The notes beneath the pieces were generated by a model. That model saw only the letters and a list, made by a program, of their open reading frames with translations, was not told where the DNA came from and made no database searches. Below, in pieces: positions 38,183 to 47,946 of a stretch of DNA of 64,000 nt (its first letter is position 1; each line of letters starts with the position of its first letter). Position numbers and translations under genes: made by a program. Origin of the DNA: an uncultured Gellertiella sp. (GTDB lineage: Bacteria > Pseudomonadota > Alphaproteobacteria > Rhizobiales > Rhizobiaceae); NCBI RefSeq assembly GCF_963457605.1, contig NZ_OY735139.1, positions 2,386,001 through 2,450,000 of the forward strand, read 5' to 3'.

Positions 38183-38219
38183 GAGTCTGTCTGGCTCAGT
38201 ATGAACCTGACAGACTCTA
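38183..38219. repeat. IS630-end-like inverted repeat upstream of cpaA
   Basis: GAGTCTGTC (38183-38191) and GACAGACTC (38209-38217) face each other over 17 bases and are followed by TA. The right half, CTGACAGACTCTA (38207-38219), is identical to 13 bases of the right end of the IS630 element at 14394. It looks like two IS ends with almost nothing between them, 30 bp before the cpaA start. Confidence 0.55.
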
Positions 38220-38248
38220 TGTCTAACAGCATGAGGAGCCTACCCCCC

Positions 38249-38764
38249 GTGGTTACAGCTGTGATATTCGCCATATTTCCGTTTTGCCTGGCAATGGCGG
38301 CCTTCAATGATTTGTTCACGATGACCATCCCGAACAGGATCCCGGTCATTATACTGGCAGCTTTCGTTCTGACCATTCCGTTTACCGGCATGGGATTTGC
38401 GGACGTGGCCGGGCATGTGGGGGCCAGCCTCGTCACACTTGCCCTGTGTCTTGCACTCTTCAGCTGCAACCAGATGGGAGGGGGCGACGCAAAATTGCTG
38501 ACCGCCTGCGCGATATGGTTCGGTTTCAACATGTCGTTGCTGGAATTTGCCGTCTACGTTTCTTTCCTGGGCGGCTTGCTGACGGTTCTGATCGTCATAT
38601 TACGCTCGCAGGCACAGGCCATCATGGCGATGGGCATACATTTGCCCGGCTCGTTGCTTGTTGCCAAGAAGATCCCCTATGGCATTGCAATTGCCGCTGC
38701 CGGTTTCATGGCATTTCCCTCGTCGCCGATGATGGTTGGACTTCTCGGGCAGGCGATCCGTTAA
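38249..38764 (+). CDS. cpaA: Prepilin peptidase CpaA (A24 family)
   Basis: A 171-residue inner-membrane aspartic protease that cleaves and matures the Flp pilin. MAAFNDLFTMTIPNRI carries the first catalytic Asp, and GGGDAKLLTACAIWFG the second (GxGD motif). The rest is hydrophobic. The GTG at 38249 is chosen because AGGAG lies 10 bases upstream and the protein then begins as in orthologues; ATGs at 38201, 38219 and 38231 are in frame, but the first two lie in the IS-like repeat. Confidence 0.88.
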   Translation: MVTAVIFAIFPFCLAMAAFNDLFTMTIPNRIPVIILAAFVLTIPFTGMGFADVAGHVGASLVTLALCLALFSCNQMGGGDAKLLTACAIWFGFNMSLLEFAVYVSFLGGLLTVLIVILRSQAQAIMAMGIHLPGSLLVAKKIPYGIAIAAAGFMAFPSSPMMVGLLGQAIR

Positions 38765-38799
38765 GTAAGGGTTGATTAACCAAATTCATAAGAAGGTTG

Positions 38800-38813
38800 T
38801 TAACCATTATTAA
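38800..38813 (+). promoter_or_regulatory. CtrA-like site upstream of cpaB
   Basis: TTAACCATTATTAA has the TTAACCAT half-site and second TTAA of CtrA boxes but a 6 bp rather than 7 bp spacer. It lies 54 bp before cpaB. In Caulobacter CtrA controls Tad pilus genes; binding here is inference. Confidence 0.35.
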
Positions 38814-38866
38814 AGGCTTTTCCTATCTACTTTGGGTGAGAAAATCGCTTTGCCCAAGGAACAATC

Positions 38867-39670
38867 ATGAAGCCCGCTCGCATCATCATACTCGGAGTTG
38901 CCGTGGCGACCGCGGGTCTGGCAGGTTTTCTGGCCATGCAGATGGCGGGGAAGCCGGTACAGACCCAGCAAACCGTGATCACCCAGAAGGATCCCACGGT
39001 TAACATCCTGGTGGCGGCCGACAGCCTGCCGCTCGGCACCCGGCTGACCCCGCAATCCCTGACCTGGGCCGCGTGGCCGGAAGGCAGCGTGGTGCCTGGC
39101 ACCATCACCGATACCCAGCGCCCGAATGCCATCGACGAACTGAAAGGCACGGTCGTGCGTCTGCCGATCTTTGCCGGCGAACCCATTCGTCCCGAAAAGA
39201 TCGTTGATGGTGCCGGCCCGACCATGTCGTCGATGCTGCCGTCGGGCAAGCGCGCGGTGGCAACCGAAATCAGCGTCGCCACCGGAGCCGGCGGCTTCAT
39301 CCTGCCGAATGACCGCGTCGACGTGATCATGGTGCGCAAGGGCGATGATGGCGGTTTCATCACCGAGACCATTCTGTCCAATATTCGTGTCCTCGCCATC
39401 GACCAGCAGATCGAGGAAAAGAAGGACGAAACCCGGTCCGTCGTCGGGGCAACCGCCACGCTGGAGCTGACGCCCGACCAGGGCCGCGTCATCGCCGTCG
39501 CCCAGCAGATGGCGCAACGCCTGTCCTTGCAACTGCGCTCGGTCGCCGATGCCCAGGACGCCGATACGGCGGCACCCGGCTACCTGCTCACCGGTGCCGG
39601 TTCGTCCGCCGTGCAGGTCATCAAGGCCGGCAATATCGTCAAGACAACCAACCTGCCTGCAGCGGAATAA
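38867..39670 (+). CDS. cpaB: Flp pilus assembly protein CpaB
   Basis: A 267-residue periplasmic protein with an N-terminal membrane anchor (RIIILGVAVATAGLAGFLAMQMAG) and an SAF domain (NILVAADSLPLGTRLTPQSLTWAAWPEG, then LPIFAGEPIRPEKIV). The RcpC/CpaB region ends near VQVIKAGNIVK. It associates with the CpaC secretin. It is the first gene of the run cpaB-C-D-E-F-tadB-tadC. Confidence 0.9.
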   Translation: MKPARIIILGVAVATAGLAGFLAMQMAGKPVQTQQTVITQKDPTVNILVAADSLPLGTRLTPQSLTWAAWPEGSVVPGTITDTQRPNAIDELKGTVVRLPIFAGEPIRPEKIVDGAGPTMSSMLPSGKRAVATEISVATGAGGFILPNDRVDVIMVRKGDDGGFITETILSNIRVLAIDQQIEEKKDETRSVVGATATLELTPDQGRVIAVAQQMAQRLSLQLRSVADAQDADTAAPGYLLTGAGSSAVQVIKAGNIVKTTNLPAAE

Positions 39671-39684
39671 GGGGAGAGGACAGG

Positions 39685-41253
39685 ATGATGTCGTTCAAGA
39701 AAATGGTAAGGTCTTCCCTCGCGGGCAGTCTTTCGCTGTGCCTCGCCGTATCCGGCCTGCCGGGCACGATCCTGCCCTTCTCCGGCCTGCTGAAACAGGC
39801 AAGGGCCCAGACCGCCGTTGCCGATGCCGTCGTGCGCATCTCGCAGGTCGGCCCCGGCGCCCACAAGCGCCTGAAGCTCGGCCTCAACAAGGCCATCGTG
39901 GTGGACCTGCCTGCCGATGCCCATGACATTCTGGTGTCCGACCCTGAAATGGCGGATGCCGTGACCCGCACCTCGCGGCGCATCTATCTGTTCGGCAAGA
40001 CGGTTGGTCAGACCAATATCTTCATCTTCGGCGCAAATGGCGAGGAAATCGTCAGCCTCGATCTGGAAGTCGAACGGGATATTGCCGGCCTGCAGGACAA
40101 TCTGCGCCGCTTCATTCCCGATTCCAACATCAAGGTCGAGATCGTCTCGGACAATATCGTGCTGACGGGAACGGTGCGCACCCCGCAGGATGCAGCCCAG
40201 GCCGAACGCCTGACCAGCGCCTTCCTCAAGGGCGGTGAAGCGACCACCCGCAACCAGACCGCATCGGGTGGCAGCGCCACCGGCGGGGTTGCGATTTTCG
40301 CCGAAGATCGCCAGCAGTCGCAGATCGTCAACCTTCTCACCATCGAAGGCGAGGACCAGGTCACCCTGAAGGTTACGGTCGCCGAAGTTTCCCGCACAGT
40401 GCTGAAGCAGCTGGGTTTCAGCGGCAGCGTCTCCGGTTCGAGCGGCGGCATCGCCTTCCAGAACCCGACCAACCTCGGGCAGTCGCCGACCTGGGTCAGC
40501 GGCAATTCCCTGGGCGGCACCGTGGCAGGGCTTGATATTGCCTCCTACATGAATGCGATGGAACAGGCAGGCGTCATGCGCACGCTGGCCGAACCGAGCC
40601 TGACGGCGATCTCAGGCGAGCCTGCGACCTTCAAGGTCGGTGGCCAGTTCCGTCTCGCCAACAGCCAGACCATCGACAGCGGCACCGGGGGCGGCGTCAC
40701 CCGCCAGAGCGAAACCACGGAATACGGGATCGAACTCAACTTCACGCCCGTCGTCCTGTCGCCGGGCCGTATCAGCCTGAAGGTGGAAACCAATGTTTCC
40801 GAACCGACCTTCGAAGGCTCCTTCGTCTCGGATGGTGCGACTGCGGGCAAGAAGAGTGTGCCGGGTCTCACCTATCTCGGCATCCGCACCCGTGCGGCAA
40901 AGACCAGCGTCGAACTGCCCTCCGGCGGCTCGATCGTGATTGCCGGTCTGGTGCGCGATGACGTGAAGCAGGCAATGTCCGGATTCCCCGGCCTGTCACA
41001 ATTGCCGATTGTCGGCACCCTGTTCCGCAGCAAGGACTTCGTGCGCAACCAGAGCGAACTGGTCATCATCGCCACGCCTTACCTGGTCCGCCCGGTGGCG
41101 CGTAACGAGCTGTCGCGTCCGGATGACAATTTCAACCCGGAAAACGATGCCGCCACCTTCTTCATGGATCGCGTCAACAAGGTCTATGGCCGCCGACAGG
41201 ATACCGCAGTTGCGGGCCAGTATAACGGCGCCATCGGCTACATCTACAAGTGA
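39685..41253 (+). CDS. cpaC: Outer-membrane secretin CpaC/RcpA
   Basis: A 522-residue secretin. A long signal peptide (about 1-37) is followed by the pilus N domain (KRLKLGLNKAIVVDLPADAHDILVSDPEMADAV), a BON-like region (NIKVEIVSDNIVLTGTVRTPQDAAQAERL) and the secretin channel domain (VMRTLAEPSLTAISGEPATFKVG, VELPSGGSIVIAGLVRDD). It forms the pore through which the pilus leaves the cell. Its N domain is paralogous to the protein encoded at 36877-37326. Confidence 0.92.
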   Translation: MMSFKKMVRSSLAGSLSLCLAVSGLPGTILPFSGLLKQARAQTAVADAVVRISQVGPGAHKRLKLGLNKAIVVDLPADAHDILVSDPEMADAVTRTSRRIYLFGKTVGQTNIFIFGANGEEIVSLDLEVERDIAGLQDNLRRFIPDSNIKVEIVSDNIVLTGTVRTPQDAAQAERLTSAFLKGGEATTRNQTASGGSATGGVAIFAEDRQQSQIVNLLTIEGEDQVTLKVTVAEVSRTVLKQLGFSGSVSGSSGGIAFQNPTNLGQSPTWVSGNSLGGTVAGLDIASYMNAMEQAGVMRTLAEPSLTAISGEPATFKVGGQFRLANSQTIDSGTGGGVTRQSETTEYGIELNFTPVVLSPGRISLKVETNVSEPTFEGSFVSDGATAGKKSVPGLTYLGIRTRAAKTSVELPSGGSIVIAGLVRDDVKQAMSGFPGLSQLPIVGTLFRSKDFVRNQSELVIIATPYLVRPVARNELSRPDDNFNPENDAATFFMDRVNKVYGRRQDTAVAGQYNGAIGYIYK

Positions 41254-41324
41254 GGTCGGGACCCATGCGCCGTTTTCCCAAGACATCGACCAATGCCATC
41301 AACCGCACTCGCAAGGGGAACTCC

Positions 41325-41984
41325 ATGTCCACCCGGTCGCTTCCGCAACTCGCGGTCCTCGGTCTTGCTGCCTTCCTGCTGCAGGCCTGCGGTCACCAGC
41401 AGGACCAGCTGACAACCGGCGGCATTCCCGATGACTACCGGACCCGCCACCCGATCGTTCTGGCCGAAGTCGAGCAGACGATCGATGTTCCCATCGGGTC
41501 CACCGACCGCATGCTGTCGATTGGTTCGCAGGACGTGATCAACGGCTTCCTGGCCGATTATCACGCCCATGCCTCCGGCACGCTGGCAATGCATTTCCCC
41601 TCCGGTTCGGTCAATGCCGCCGCCGCCCAGGGCATGCGCAAACTGTTCCGGCAGATGGCAATCCAGGCAGGCATCCCCTCCAGCCGCATTACCGAGCAGA
41701 CCTACCAGGCCTCTGCCGATGGTGGTCTTGCCCCGATACGGCTGAGCTTCCGTGCCGTCAGGGCAACGACAGACCAGTGTGGCCAGTGGCCGCAGGATAT
41801 CCTGCACGATACGGAAAACAGAAGCTGGGACAATTACGGCTGTGCCACCCAGAGCAATCTGGCTGCCCAGATCGCTAATCCCATGGATCTTGTCGCGCCA
41901 CGCCAGATGTCGCCGATTGACGCCCAGCGGCGCACGACGGTGATCGGGCTCTATCGCAACGGCAAGGCGACAGGCAGCAATTGA
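41325..41984 (+). CDS. cpaD: Pilus assembly lipoprotein CpaD
   Basis: A 219-residue lipoprotein. The signal is MSTRSLPQLAVLGLAAFLLQAC, with lipobox LQAC. Typical CpaD stretches follow: DDYRTRHPIVLAEVEQTIDVPIG and NYGCATQSNLAAQIANPMDLVAPR. The ATG at 41325 has AAGGGGA upstream; the frame is also open from 41265. It probably pilots or stabilises the CpaC secretin. Confidence 0.9.
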   Translation: MSTRSLPQLAVLGLAAFLLQACGHQQDQLTTGGIPDDYRTRHPIVLAEVEQTIDVPIGSTDRMLSIGSQDVINGFLADYHAHASGTLAMHFPSGSVNAAAAQGMRKLFRQMAIQAGIPSSRITEQTYQASADGGLAPIRLSFRAVRATTDQCGQWPQDILHDTENRSWDNYGCATQSNLAAQIANPMDLVAPRQMSPIDAQRRTTVIGLYRNGKATGSN

Positions 41985-42020
41985 TCTGCGGTTCAGAGAT
42001 GAAGAAGACAGGACGAGAAC

Positions 42021-43310
42021 ATGAGTGCGATTGATTACGAGATCAAGACTGGCAACATGGACGACATGCGCGTGGCCGAGACCGGCTCGTCCGGCGACCT
42101 CGAAAGCATGCGGCCCTTGCCCCGCATTTCGATCCATACCTTCTTCGAGACCGAACAGACCCAGATCCTGATGGAGCGGCTGCTTCAGGACCGGCGTCTG
42201 GCCAAGGTCAATCTGAGGATTACGGCGGGCGGCGTCCAGGCGGCGGCCAACATGTTTTCCTCAACCTCGACGCCGAACCTGCTGGTGCTCGAGACGTCGG
42301 CAGAGCCTGCCAATCTGCTGCGCGAACTTGCCCCGCTTGCCGAGGTCTGCGATCCCTCCACCAAGGTGATCATCATCGGCCGCTACAATGACATCACGCT
42401 CTATCGCGAACTGATGCGCAACGGCATTTCCGAATATATGGTCGCGCCGGTATCGATGGCCGATCTGATGACGGCGGTCTCGTCGATCTTCGTCGATCCG
42501 GATGCCGAGCCGATCGGCCGCAGCATCGCTTTCATCGGCTCGAAGGGCGGTTCGGGGTCATCGACCATTGCGCATAATTGCGCCTTTGGCATTTCCAGCC
42601 TGTTTTCCACCGAAGTCATCCTCGCCGATCTCGACCTTGCCTATGGCACGGCAAATATCGATTTCGACCAGGACCCGGCCCAGGGGATTGCCGAGGCGGT
42701 GTTTTCGCCGGAACGGCTGGACGAAGTCTTTCTCGACCGGTTGCTGACCAAATGTTCCGAGCGGTTGTCGCTGCTGGCGGCTCCCTCCCTGCTGGACCGC
42801 GCCTATGATTTTGAACGTTCCGCCTTCCAGCCGGTGATCGAGGTGTTGCAGCGCAGCGTGCCGGTGACGGTTCTGGATCTGCCGCATCAGTGGTCGGAAT
42901 GGACGCGGGTGGTTCTGGCGGAAGCCGACGAGGTGGTGATCACGGCGGTTCCCGATCTTGCCAATCTGCGCAATGCGAAAAACCTGATCGACCAGCTGAA
43001 GAAGCTGCGCCCGAACGACAAGCCGCCGCATCTGGTGCTGAACCAGGTCGGCATGCCGAAGCGGCCGGAAATCACCCCTGCCGATTTCTGCGAGCCGCTG
43101 GAAATGGAAGCAACCGCGATCATTCCCTTTGATGCGCCGCTGTTCGGCGGTGCGGCCAACAGTGGCCGGATGATTTCCGAACTGGATGCAAAATCACCGA
43201 CATCGGAAACCTTTTCCCAGTTGTCCCATATCCTGACCGGCCGCGCGTCGATCAAAAAGGGCAAGAAGGGTGGCCTCGGCCGGATGATGTCGATGCTGAA
43301 GCGCAAGTAA
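42021..43310 (+). CDS. cpaE: Pilus assembly ATPase CpaE (MinD-like)
   Basis: A 429-residue protein. Residues 30-165 are a receiver-like domain (RISIHTFFETEQTQILMERL...VIIIGRYNDITLYRELMRNGISEYMVAPV). From about 170 is a ParA/MinD ATPase with the deviant Walker A GSKGGSGSSTIAHN and ILADLDLAYGTANIDF. It localises the pilus machine, at the pole in Caulobacter. The C terminus is basic (KKGKKGGLGRMMSMLKRK). Confidence 0.92.
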   Translation: MSAIDYEIKTGNMDDMRVAETGSSGDLESMRPLPRISIHTFFETEQTQILMERLLQDRRLAKVNLRITAGGVQAAANMFSSTSTPNLLVLETSAEPANLLRELAPLAEVCDPSTKVIIIGRYNDITLYRELMRNGISEYMVAPVSMADLMTAVSSIFVDPDAEPIGRSIAFIGSKGGSGSSTIAHNCAFGISSLFSTEVILADLDLAYGTANIDFDQDPAQGIAEAVFSPERLDEVFLDRLLTKCSERLSLLAAPSLLDRAYDFERSAFQPVIEVLQRSVPVTVLDLPHQWSEWTRVVLAEADEVVITAVPDLANLRNAKNLIDQLKKLRPNDKPPHLVLNQVGMPKRPEITPADFCEPLEMEATAIIPFDAPLFGGAANSGRMISELDAKSPTSETFSQLSHILTGRASIKKGKKGGLGRMMSMLKRK

Positions 43311-43343
43311 TTTTGATCATCATCTGAATTTAGGAACACGGGT

Positions 43344-44834
43344 ATGTTTGGCAAGCGTGGAAACGAAGGTACAGGGAAAGCGGGCAATATATCCATTGCG
43401 CCGCCCGTGGCTGCGCCTGCCTCTGGCATGGCATCACCCGTGGCCACCGCAGCGCCGGTCTACAAGGAGCCGGTGCGCGAAGACGCCGGTCGCCAGCAGG
43501 TCACGCCGCCGCCATTGCAGCCCGCGGCGGCCCGCAAGCGTCCTGCCCGCACCGAAACCTACTATGATACCAAGGCCCAGGTATTCTCGGCGCTGATCGA
43601 TACCATCGACCTCTCGCAGCTCTCCAAGCTCGACGGCGAGAGCGCGCGCGAGGAAATTCGCGATATCGTCAATGATATCATCACGATCAAGAATTTCGCC
43701 ATGTCGATCTCCGAGCAGGAAGAGCTGCTGGAGGATATCTGCAACGACGTGCTCGGTTTCGGACCGCTGGAGCCGCTTCTGGCCCGCGACGACATTGCCG
43801 ACATCATGGTCAACGGGGCCGGGCAAACCTTCATCGAAGTCGCCGGCAAGACGCTGGAATCGGAAATCCGCTTTCGCGACAATGCCCAGCTTCTGTCCAT
43901 CTGCCAGCGCATCGTCAGCCAGGTCGGCCGTCGTGTCGATGAATCGAGCCCGATCTGCGACGCCCGCCTTCCCGACGGCTCGCGTGTCAACGTCATCGCC
44001 CCGCCGCTCGCCATCGACGGTCCGGCGCTCACCATCCGCAAATTCAAGAAGGACAAGCTGACGCTCGACCAGTTGGTCAAGTTCGGTGCCATCACCCCCG
44101 AAGGGGCAACCATCCTGCAGATCATTGGCCGCGTGCGCTGCAATGTCGTGATCTCGGGCGGCACCGGTTCGGGCAAGACGACGCTGCTCAACTGCATGAC
44201 CGGCTATATCGATCTCGATGAGCGCGTCATCACCTGCGAAGACACCGCCGAACTTCAGTTGCAGCAGCCGCATGTGGTGCGACTGGAAACGCGCCCGCCG
44301 AATATCGAAGGCGAGGGCGAGATCACCATGCGTGACCTGATCAAGAACTGCCTGCGCATGCGGCCTGAACGCATCATCGTCGGCGAAGTCCGTGGCTCCG
44401 AGGTCTTCGATCTCCTTCAGGCGATGAACACCGGCCACGATGGCTCGATGGGCACCATCCATGCCAACACGCCGCGCGAATGCCTGAGCCGCATGGAATC
44501 GATGATTGCCATGGGCGGCTTCACCCTCCCGGCCAAGACCGTGCGCGAAATCATTTCCAATTCCGTCGACATCGTCATTCAGGCCGCCCGCCTGCGCGAC
44601 GGCTCGCGCCGCATCACCCACATCACCGAGGTGATGGGCATGGAAGGCGACGTGATCATCACCCAGGATCTGCTGCGCTACGAGATCGAAGGCGAAGACG
44701 AGCGTGGCAAGCTGATCGGCCGCCACGTCTCCACCGGGATTGGCAAGCCGCATTTCTGGGATCGCGCCCGGTATTACAACGAAGACCGCCGTCTGGCACA
44801 GGCGCTGGAAGATCTGGAAAAGAAATCGAAGTAA
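43344..44834 (+). CDS. cpaF: Pilus assembly/secretion ATPase CpaF
   Basis: A 496-residue VirB11/PulE-superfamily ATPase that powers pilus assembly. The N terminus is Ala/Pro-rich and disordered (1-75). Walker A is [16 protein letters not shown], the Asp box [26 protein letters not shown], Walker [19 protein letters not shown] and the His box [17 protein letters not shown]. It is followed by tadB. Confidence 0.94.
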   Translation: MFGKRGNEGTGKAGNISIAPPVAAPASGMASPVATAAPVYKEPVREDAGRQQVTPPPLQPAAARKRPARTETYYDTKAQVFSALIDTIDLSQLSKLDGESAREEIRDIVNDIITIKNFAMSISEQEELLEDICNDVLGFGPLEPLLARDDIADIMVNGAGQTFIEVAGKTLESEIRFRDNAQLLSICQRIVSQVGRRVDESSPICDARLPDGSRVNVIAPPLAIDGPALTIRKFKKDKLTLDQLVKFGAITPEGATILQIIGRVRCNVVISGGTGSGKTTLLNCMTGYIDLDERVITCEDTAELQLQQPHVVRLETRPPNIEGEGEITMRDLIKNCLRMRPERIIVGEVRGSEVFDLLQAMNTGHDGSMGTIHANTPRECLSRMESMIAMGGFTLPAKTVREIISNSVDIVIQAARLRDGSRRITHITEVMGMEGDVIITQDLLRYEIEGEDERGKLIGRHVSTGIGKPHFWDRARYYNEDRRLAQALEDLEKKSK

Positions 44835-44844
44835 GGCAAAGCCC

Positions 44845-45852
44845 ATGTTCGGCATCGACATCAATGTTCTGGCGATTGTTCTCCTCGCAGCGATTTCTGC
44901 GGGTGCCGTTTCCTATGGGGTGCTGTTTTCGCGGATTGAAACCGAGCGCAAGACGCAAGGCCGGGTGGCCCGCGTCAAGTCGGCCGAGACCGACCGCGGC
45001 AAGATCAAGGCAGCCCGGGACCGGGTGCAGGATACGGCCAAGAAGCGCAAGTCCATTCAGGATGACCTGAAGGCGCTGGAAAAACGCCAGCAGGAAAGTT
45101 CCAAGAAGAACCTGACGATCAAGGCCCGCATCGCGCAGGCCGGCCTGAAGATCACGCCAACGCAATTCTACCTGATGAGCGCCGGTCTTGGCATCGTGGC
45201 CCTGCTGGTCGCCCTTGTGGCGGGGGGTGGCCTGTTCGTGTCGCCCGGGCTTTCCTTTGTGGTCGGGATCGGGCTGCCGCGCTGGATTCTCAACTTCATC
45301 GTCAAGCGCCGCAAGAACAAGTTCCTGGACGAATTGCCGAATTCTCTCGATGTGATGGTGCGCTCGATCAAGTCTGGCCTGCCGCTGAACGATGCGATGC
45401 GGCTGATCGCGACGGAAGGCCAGGAGCCGGTCAAGGGCGAGTTCCGCAAGGTCATCGAAGCCCAGGCCGTCGGTCTCAGCATTCCCGAAGCCTGTGCCCG
45501 CATGTATCAGGCCTTCCCGATGCAGGAACTGAACTTCTTCTCCATCGTGATCGCCATCCAGTCGCAGGCTGGGGGCAACCTGTCGGAAGCGCTTGGCAAC
45601 CTGTCCAAGGTGCTGCGCGAGCGGCGCAAGATGAAGCAGAAGATTGCCGCTGTTTCCATGGAGGCAAAGGCCTCGGCAGCCATCATCGGCTCGCTGCCCT
45701 TCATTGTCGCCACGCTCGTCTATCTGACCTCGCCCGCCTATATCAGCGTGCTGTTTACCGATTCCCGCGGCCACCTCATCCTCGGTTTTTCCGGTGTCTG
45801 GATGTCGATCGGAATCATCGTGATGCGCAACATGATCAATTTCGATATCTGA
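44845..45852 (+). CDS. tadB: Flp pilus inner-membrane platform protein TadB
   Basis: A 335-residue GspF-like platform protein. An N-terminal membrane segment (5-30) precedes a charged, coiled linker (about 35-90), then paired membrane segments around 105-150 and a T2SSF domain LPNSLDVMVRSIKSGLPLNDAMRLI. Two C-terminal membrane segments follow. It pairs with TadC under the CpaF ATPase. The ATG at 44845 follows the cpaF stop by 10 bases. Confidence 0.92.
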   Translation: MFGIDINVLAIVLLAAISAGAVSYGVLFSRIETERKTQGRVARVKSAETDRGKIKAARDRVQDTAKKRKSIQDDLKALEKRQQESSKKNLTIKARIAQAGLKITPTQFYLMSAGLGIVALLVALVAGGGLFVSPGLSFVVGIGLPRWILNFIVKRRKNKFLDELPNSLDVMVRSIKSGLPLNDAMRLIATEGQEPVKGEFRKVIEAQAVGLSIPEACARMYQAFPMQELNFFSIVIAIQSQAGGNLSEALGNLSKVLRERRKMKQKIAAVSMEAKASAAIIGSLPFIVATLVYLTSPAYISVLFTDSRGHLILGFSGVWMSIGIIVMRNMINFDI

Positions 45853-45865
45853 AGGATCATCGCCC

Positions 45866-46855
45866 TTGTCAAAGGAACTCGCTGCCCATCTGACAGATCC
45901 GACCATGATCCTCGCGGTGCTTGTGGCGATCTCGGTCTTTGCGACACTCTACACCCTTGCGGTACCCTATTTTGCCAAGGGTGATCTCGACAAGCGCATG
46001 AAGGCGGTCTCCTCGGAACGTGAACAGATCCGCGCCCGCGAACGGGCCAAGGCAAGTGCGGAGGCCAGCAATACCAAGGCGTCGCTGCGCGGCCAGAACA
46101 ACAAGTCCGTGCGCAACATCGTGGAAAAGTTCAATCTGCGTCAGGCACTGGTCGACGAAAACACCGTCAACAAGCTGAAGGCTGCCGGTTTCCGGTCGCA
46201 GAATGCCTTGAACATCTTCCTTGTGGCCCGCTTCTTTCTGCCCTTCATGCTTCTCGCTGCCGCAGCCCTGATGATCTTCGTGCTGGGCTATATGGCGACC
46301 AGGCCCTTCATGGTGCGCATTCTGGTCGTGGCGGTTTCGGGCTATGCCGGCTTCTATCTGCCGAATGTCTACGTGTCCAATGCCACGTCGAAGCGGCAAT
46401 TGTCGATCAAGCGCGCCTGGCCCGACGCTCTCGACCTTATCCTGATCTGCGTGGAATCCGGTATCTCCATTGAAGCCGCCATGCGGCGTGTTTCGGAGGA
46501 AATGGTCGAGCAATCGCCCGAGCTTGCCGAGGAAATGGTACTGACCACCGCCGAGCTGTCATTCCTTCAGGAACGCCGGATGGCCTACGAAAATCTTGGT
46601 GTCCGTACCCAGCTCGACATGGTGAAAAGCGTCACCCAGGCCCTGATCCAGGCCGAGCGCTACGGCACGCCGATTGCCCAGGCCCTGCGGGTGCTTGCCC
46701 AGGAAAGTCGTGATGACCGGATGGCGGAAGCCGAAAAGAAGGCCGCCGCCCTGCCGCCAAAACTCACTGTGCCGATGATCCTGTTCTTTCTGCCGGTGCT
46801 GATGGCCGTCATCCTCGGACCGGCGGGCATCCAGATCGCCGAGACCTTCAAGTAA
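45866..46855 (+). CDS. tadC: Flp pilus inner-membrane platform protein TadC
   Basis: A 329-residue GspF-like protein. It has hydrophobic segments near residues 12-32 and 115-165, then the T2SSF domain AWPDALDLILICVESGISIEAAMRRVSEEM, and ends in a membrane helix (MILFFLPVLMAVILGPAGIQIAETFK). The start is TTG at 45866 with AAGGA well placed upstream. An IS30 element begins about 20 bp after its stop, cutting it off from the terminator at 47947. Confidence 0.91.
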   Translation: MSKELAAHLTDPTMILAVLVAISVFATLYTLAVPYFAKGDLDKRMKAVSSEREQIRARERAKASAEASNTKASLRGQNNKSVRNIVEKFNLRQALVDENTVNKLKAAGFRSQNALNIFLVARFFLPFMLLAAAALMIFVLGYMATRPFMVRILVVAVSGYAGFYLPNVYVSNATSKRQLSIKRAWPDALDLILICVESGISIEAAMRRVSEEMVEQSPELAEEMVLTTAELSFLQERRMAYENLGVRTQLDMVKSVTQALIQAERYGTPIAQALRVLAQESRDDRMAEAEKKAAALPPKLTVPMILFFLPVLMAVILGPAGIQIAETFK

Positions 46856-46867
46856 AGCCGGGCGGTC

Positions 46868-47878
46868 TCATTTCTGAAGTGCAACAGGCTGGTTTGAGAT
46901 TTCGGTTTGATAGGCTTCGAGGGGTGTTCTGAATCCGAGTGTTTGTCTTGGTCGATTATTGAGGCTGTCGGCGATTTTGTCGAGGTCCTTCTGGGAGTAG
47001 ATGCTGAGATCGATGCCTTTTGGCAGATACTGGCGGATCAGGCCATTGGTATTTTCGTTGGTGGGTCGCTGCCACGGGCTATGCGGATCGCAGAAATATA
47101 CTTTTATATTCAGCCGCTTAGCCAGCTCGGTGTGCTGAGCCATTTCTTTTCCCTGGTCGTAGGTCATGCTGGTGCGCATCGCTTGAGGGACACGCGACAG
47201 GCCGCGCGAGAACCCGGCAAGTGCTGCATCCGCGCTGGCATCCTTCATCTTCGTCAGAATGACATAGCGGGTTTTGCGTTCGGCCAGCGTGCCGATGCAA
47301 CTGGCATTTCCGGCGCCCTTGATCAGGTCACCCTCCCAGTCGCCGGGCAGTTCACGGGTCAGCACGGACGCCGGACGCGCATGCACCGACACCATGCCAG
47401 GCAGGCTGCCGCGCCGGTCCTTGCCTTGAGCGCGGGGGCGGCGCAATTTATGCCCCTGTCGAAGCAAGCCTATGAGTTGCTTGCGCAATTCGCCTTTCGG
47501 CAGGATGTAGATCGCCCGGTAAATCGTCTCGTGCGCCACTGTCTCGGGCTCGTCCATGTGCTTTAACCTGCCGGAAATCTGCTGCGGGGACCAGCCCAGA
47601 CGTATCTGCCTGAAAACAGTCTCCCGCAAGGCCGTCCCTTCCGCAAGCCTGACCAGTCCGCGACGGCGGCGCGACAAAGAGGCTCTGGAAGCAATGCCCG
47701 CGTCATAGCATGAGTGAGAAGGCGACGCTGGCGGCGCGTTGCGGCGAACCTCCCGAGACACAGTCGATCGCGACCGGCCAAGAGCCAGAGCGATCCACGC
47801 CTGCGTGTTGCCCATATTCAAACGGCTCTGGAGAAAGTTGCGCTCAAAAGCGCTAAAATGCTGATAATGCTGACCCAT
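46868..47878 (-). CDS. IS30-family transposase
   Basis: A 336-residue DDE transposase. The N-terminal helix-turn-helix is FSAFERNFLQSRLNMGNTQAWIALALGRSRSTVSREVRRN. The catalytic core shows PGDWEGDLI (Asp), MTYDQGKEMA (Asp) and PWQRPTNENTNGLIRQYLPKG (Glu), the IS30 signature, ending RQTLGFRTPLEAY. It is full-length and without frameshift, so probably active. Its 3' end runs over the left inverted repeat. Confidence 0.93.
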   Translation of the reverse strand: MGQHYQHFSAFERNFLQSRLNMGNTQAWIALALGRSRSTVSREVRRNAPPASPSHSCYDAGIASRASLSRRRRGLVRLAEGTALRETVFRQIRLGWSPQQISGRLKHMDEPETVAHETIYRAIYILPKGELRKQLIGLLRQGHKLRRPRAQGKDRRGSLPGMVSVHARPASVLTRELPGDWEGDLIKGAGNASCIGTLAERKTRYVILTKMKDASADAALAGFSRGLSRVPQAMRTSMTYDQGKEMAQHTELAKRLNIKVYFCDPHSPWQRPTNENTNGLIRQYLPKGIDLSIYSQKDLDKIADSLNNRPRQTLGFRTPLEAYQTEISNQPVALQK

Positions 47879-47914
47879 AACGGCATCCTTTAAACGGATG
47901 CCTGTTGCACTTCA
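46875..47914 (-). mobile_element. IS30-family insertion sequence
   Basis: Bounded by 15 bp perfect inverted repeats TGAAGTGCAACAGGC (46875-46889) and GCCTGTTGCACTTCA (47900-47914); outer bases TTTC/GATT extend the ends imperfectly. It encodes a full-length IS30-type transposase on the minus strand. No clear short target duplication could be fixed. It lies between tadC and the convergent-gene terminator, with no gene broken. Confidence 0.88.
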
Positions 47915-47946
47915 AATCAGAGAACGCCCCGGGAAAGCCAAATCGA

